Assembly: GCA_018266395.1 (NCBI GenBank)
Contig: JAFEAM010000014.1
Span: 60,804-124,803 of the forward strand
Length of the DNA stretch: 64,000 nucleotides
From: Bacteroidota bacterium
GTDB taxonomy: Bacteria > Bacteroidota > Bacteroidia > Cytophagales > Cyclobacteriaceae
Reading direction: 5' to 3'
The notes under the pieces were generated by a model, which was not told the DNA's origin, made no database searches, and worked only from the letters and a program-made list of their open reading frames with translations. Numbering within the stretch: the stretch's first letter is position 1; the number at the start of each line of letters is the position of its first letter. Shown here piece by piece: positions 62,596-64,000 of this stretch. The position numbers and the translations under genes were made by a program.

Positions 62596-62986
62596 GGAAC
62601 AGCAAAAAATTCCGAGAATGACGGTTATAACGATTGCAGGGCTGCTGGCCCTTGGATTAGCTGCTGGTTATTTCAGCGGGCTTGTGGGGATTGGTGGTGG
62701 TGTCATTATCGTTCCTGCTCTGGTGCTGATGTTCGGGTTTACTCAATACGCGGCCCAGGGCACTACCCTGGCGCTGTTGGTACCACCCGTGGGAATTCTG
62801 GCCGTATGGAAATATTTTCAGGATGGATATGTCGACATAAGGACTGCCGCAATTATCTGCGTTGGTTTTGTGCTGGGGGGATACCTTGGTGGAACTACGG
62901 CGGTGTCAATTCCCCAGGAAACTCTTCGAAAAGTTTTTGGCGGCCTGCTGATCGTGCTGGGCATCAGAATGTTCTTCAAGGCCTGA
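62588..62986 (+). CDS. Half-length TauE/SafE-type permease
   Basis: ATG 62588 lies inside the end of the DUF2061 gene (8-base overlap). The 132-residue protein has about four membrane helices and the TauE glycine motif GYFSGLVGIGGGVIIVPAL. Standard TauE/SafE proteins have two such halves in 240-270 residues, so this is a single-repeat form that would need to dimerise. Relatives export sulfite, sulfoacetate or similar anions. Confidence 0.85.
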   Translation: MIKEQQKIPRMTVITIAGLLALGLAAGYFSGLVGIGGGVIIVPALVLMFGFTQYAAQGTTLALLVPPVGILAVWKYFQDGYVDIRTAAIICVGFVLGGYLGGTTAVSIPQETLRKVFGGLLIVLGIRMFFKA

Positions 62987-63075
62987 TGTTTTCCCGCCTG
63001 GACCAGGGCGGGTCTTAATCAGATTACCTTTCTGGCCTTTGGGCTTTGCCTTGCCGGAGAAAATGTGAGCTATCT

Positions 63076-63334
63076 GTGCTTTTTCCGGGTTCTGTCCGTG
63101 GTTTTCCGTGCTCCACTCGTGCTCCACCCGTACTTTCCCATGCTTTGTCCGTACTTACCAACCCTTTGCCTATACCTTGCCTATACTTTCCCTATCCCTG
63201 GCAATACTTTCCCTATCCTTGGCAATACTTTCCCTATCCTTGGCAATACTTTCCCTATCCTTGGCAATACTTTCCCTATCCCATGCCTATCCCTGTCAAT
63301 CCCTAAGCAATGCCAAATCCATGCTTATCAATAG
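63076..63334. repeat. 10/11-bp-phased degenerate repeat array with 21-bp tandem core
   Basis: Units of 10 or 11 bases follow one another. The core (63185-63279) has four full 21-bp units (ACTTTCCCTAT + CCTTGGCAAT) and a partial fifth; the first unit differs by one base. Flanking units are more degenerate (GTGCTCCACTC, GTGCTCCACCC, CCTTTGCCTAT, CCCTAAGCAAT, GCTTATCAAT). The frames through it encode only artefact-like YFPYPWQ repeats. The stretch from 62987 to 63075 shows nothing clear. Confidence 0.8.
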
Positions 63335-63412
63335 GGTATGGATTTGCTGATTGGGTGATTTGGCGATTTGTTGATTTAGGGCAGTCCGTCCCGGTATGGA
63401 TTCATCAGCTGA

Positions 63413-64000
63413 TTGAAGGGGCTATTTCTGTCAATCCATACACCGACGCCTCGAGATACTTCGAAATTGGATATTGGATATTCTTTATTCAACTTTATTC
63501 AACATTCAATTTTCGGAAAATAATGTCACCACTTCGTGGTTCTGTCTCAACATCGAATATCGCGTGCTATAATAATTTCATCCCTGCGGGATTGGTCTTA
63601 GTCCCGCCTCTGCGTAGGATCATCTGATGACTGAAGAGGCTATGTCTACATATCCTGACACTGGCAACTCGAGATACTTCAAAATTGAACATTGGACATT
63701 CTATATTCAAGATTCAATTTTAGGTGAATAATGTCACCACTTCGTGGTTCTGCTGCCATACCGAATATCGCGTGCTATAATAATTTCATCCCTGCGGGAT
63801 TGGACTTAGTCCCGCCTCTTCGTGAGATCATCTGATGACTGAAGGGGCTATGTCTACATATCCTGACACTGGCAACTCGGGATACTTCGAAATTGGACAT
63901 TGGATATTCTTTGTTCAACATTCAATTTTCGGAAAATAATGTCACCACTTCGTGGTTCTGCCGTAATATCGAATATCGCGTGCTATAATAATTTCATCCC
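63413..64000. repeat. Long direct repeats of about 208 bp, continuing past the window
   Basis: Three copies are visible, the third cut by the window edge. Landmark AATGTCACCACTTCGTGGT occurs at 63522, 63730 and 63938, exactly 208 apart; the landmark GCTAT at 63421, 63639 and 63847 shows that copy 1 has a 10-base insertion. Each copy contains short inverted repeats (CCACTTCGTGG and ATCCCTGCGGGAT). No open frame covers the array convincingly. A degenerate fragment may extend back to about 63380. Confidence 0.88.

Noticed and set aside
63046-63350. Three plus-strand frames over the phased array, with YFPYPWQ- or LSLAI-type repeats
   Set aside because: All three frames stay open only because 21 is divisible by three; no start context or export signal. 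Best seen as a noncoding repeat.
63310-63627. 105-codon frame across the first 208-bp repeat
   Set aside because: It does not continue in the other copies and has no family features.
63185-64000. CRISPR array
   Set aside because: The 21-bp units have no spacers and the 208-bp units are direct repeats without short repeat/unique spacer alternation; no cas gene is present.

Overview
The window looks like chromosomal DNA of a free-living member of the Bacteroidota, most likely the order Cytophagales. This is inferred from gene content, not from a marker gene. Supporting traits are ~800-residue MacB/FtsX permeases without a linked ATPase, DUF4097, DUF2807 and DUF4476 proteins, a secreted M43 protease with a type IX sorting-like tail, a ThuA/sugar-dehydrogenase/PKD/cytochrome c fusion, a carbamoyltransferase of the N-acyl-ornithine type, and many genes with weak Shine-Dalgarno signals and GTG or TTG starts.

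Layout. 1-7.6 kb: a partial heme N-demethylase-like gene, a small coiled-coil membrane protein, and secreted proteins (Asp-box propeller; tectonin/beta-gamma-crystallin/DUF4476 mosaic). 7.6-11.7 kb: a GH16 glucanase lipoprotein divergent from an ECF sigma/HEAT anti-sigma/two-DUF4097 operon that ends in a good terminator. 11.8-16.5 kb: cyanophycinase-like lipoprotein, tRNA-Gly(CCC), M43 metalloprotease, a Tat-exported protein and a TPR adenylate cyclase. 16.6-19.1 kb: a cold-shock group (DEAD helicase, small basic protein, CspA) and a DHFR-fold reductase. 19.1-23.6 kb: a phased-repeat spacer, the large ThuA fusion and a ProX/YbaK deacylase.

23.7-32.5 kb holds the most unusual unit: five tightly spaced or overlapping minus-strand genes. 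In transcription order they are TPR-CHAT protease, two predicted outer-membrane-type proteins, a VWA-like lipoprotein and a WD40-caspase protease with an EF-hand loop. Two different clan CD proteases in one exported set suggest an envelope protease module.

32.6-38.2 kb: a six-hairpin glycosidase-like protein, an ORF6N gene with a 27-bp palindrome both upstream of and inside it, an M20 amidohydrolase, an M48 protease and a TPR lipoprotein. 38.2-46.5 kb: a compact arginine operon (GNAT, argG, argC, argD, argF', argB, argE, argH). Val90 in the carbamoyltransferase predicts N-succinylated rather than N-acetylated intermediates. 46.9-62.2 kb: DedA protein, three orphan MacB/FtsX permeases, an MsrB/redoxin/hydrolase group, outer-membrane-type proteins, a QW-repeat toroid protein and a DUF2807 protein. 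62.3-63.0 kb: DUF2061 protein and a half-length TauE-like permease. 63.0-64.0 kb has no genes; it holds a 10/11-bp-phased repeat array and then ~208-bp direct repeats that run off the end of the window.

All assignments come from reading the sequence and recalling family motifs; no database search was run.
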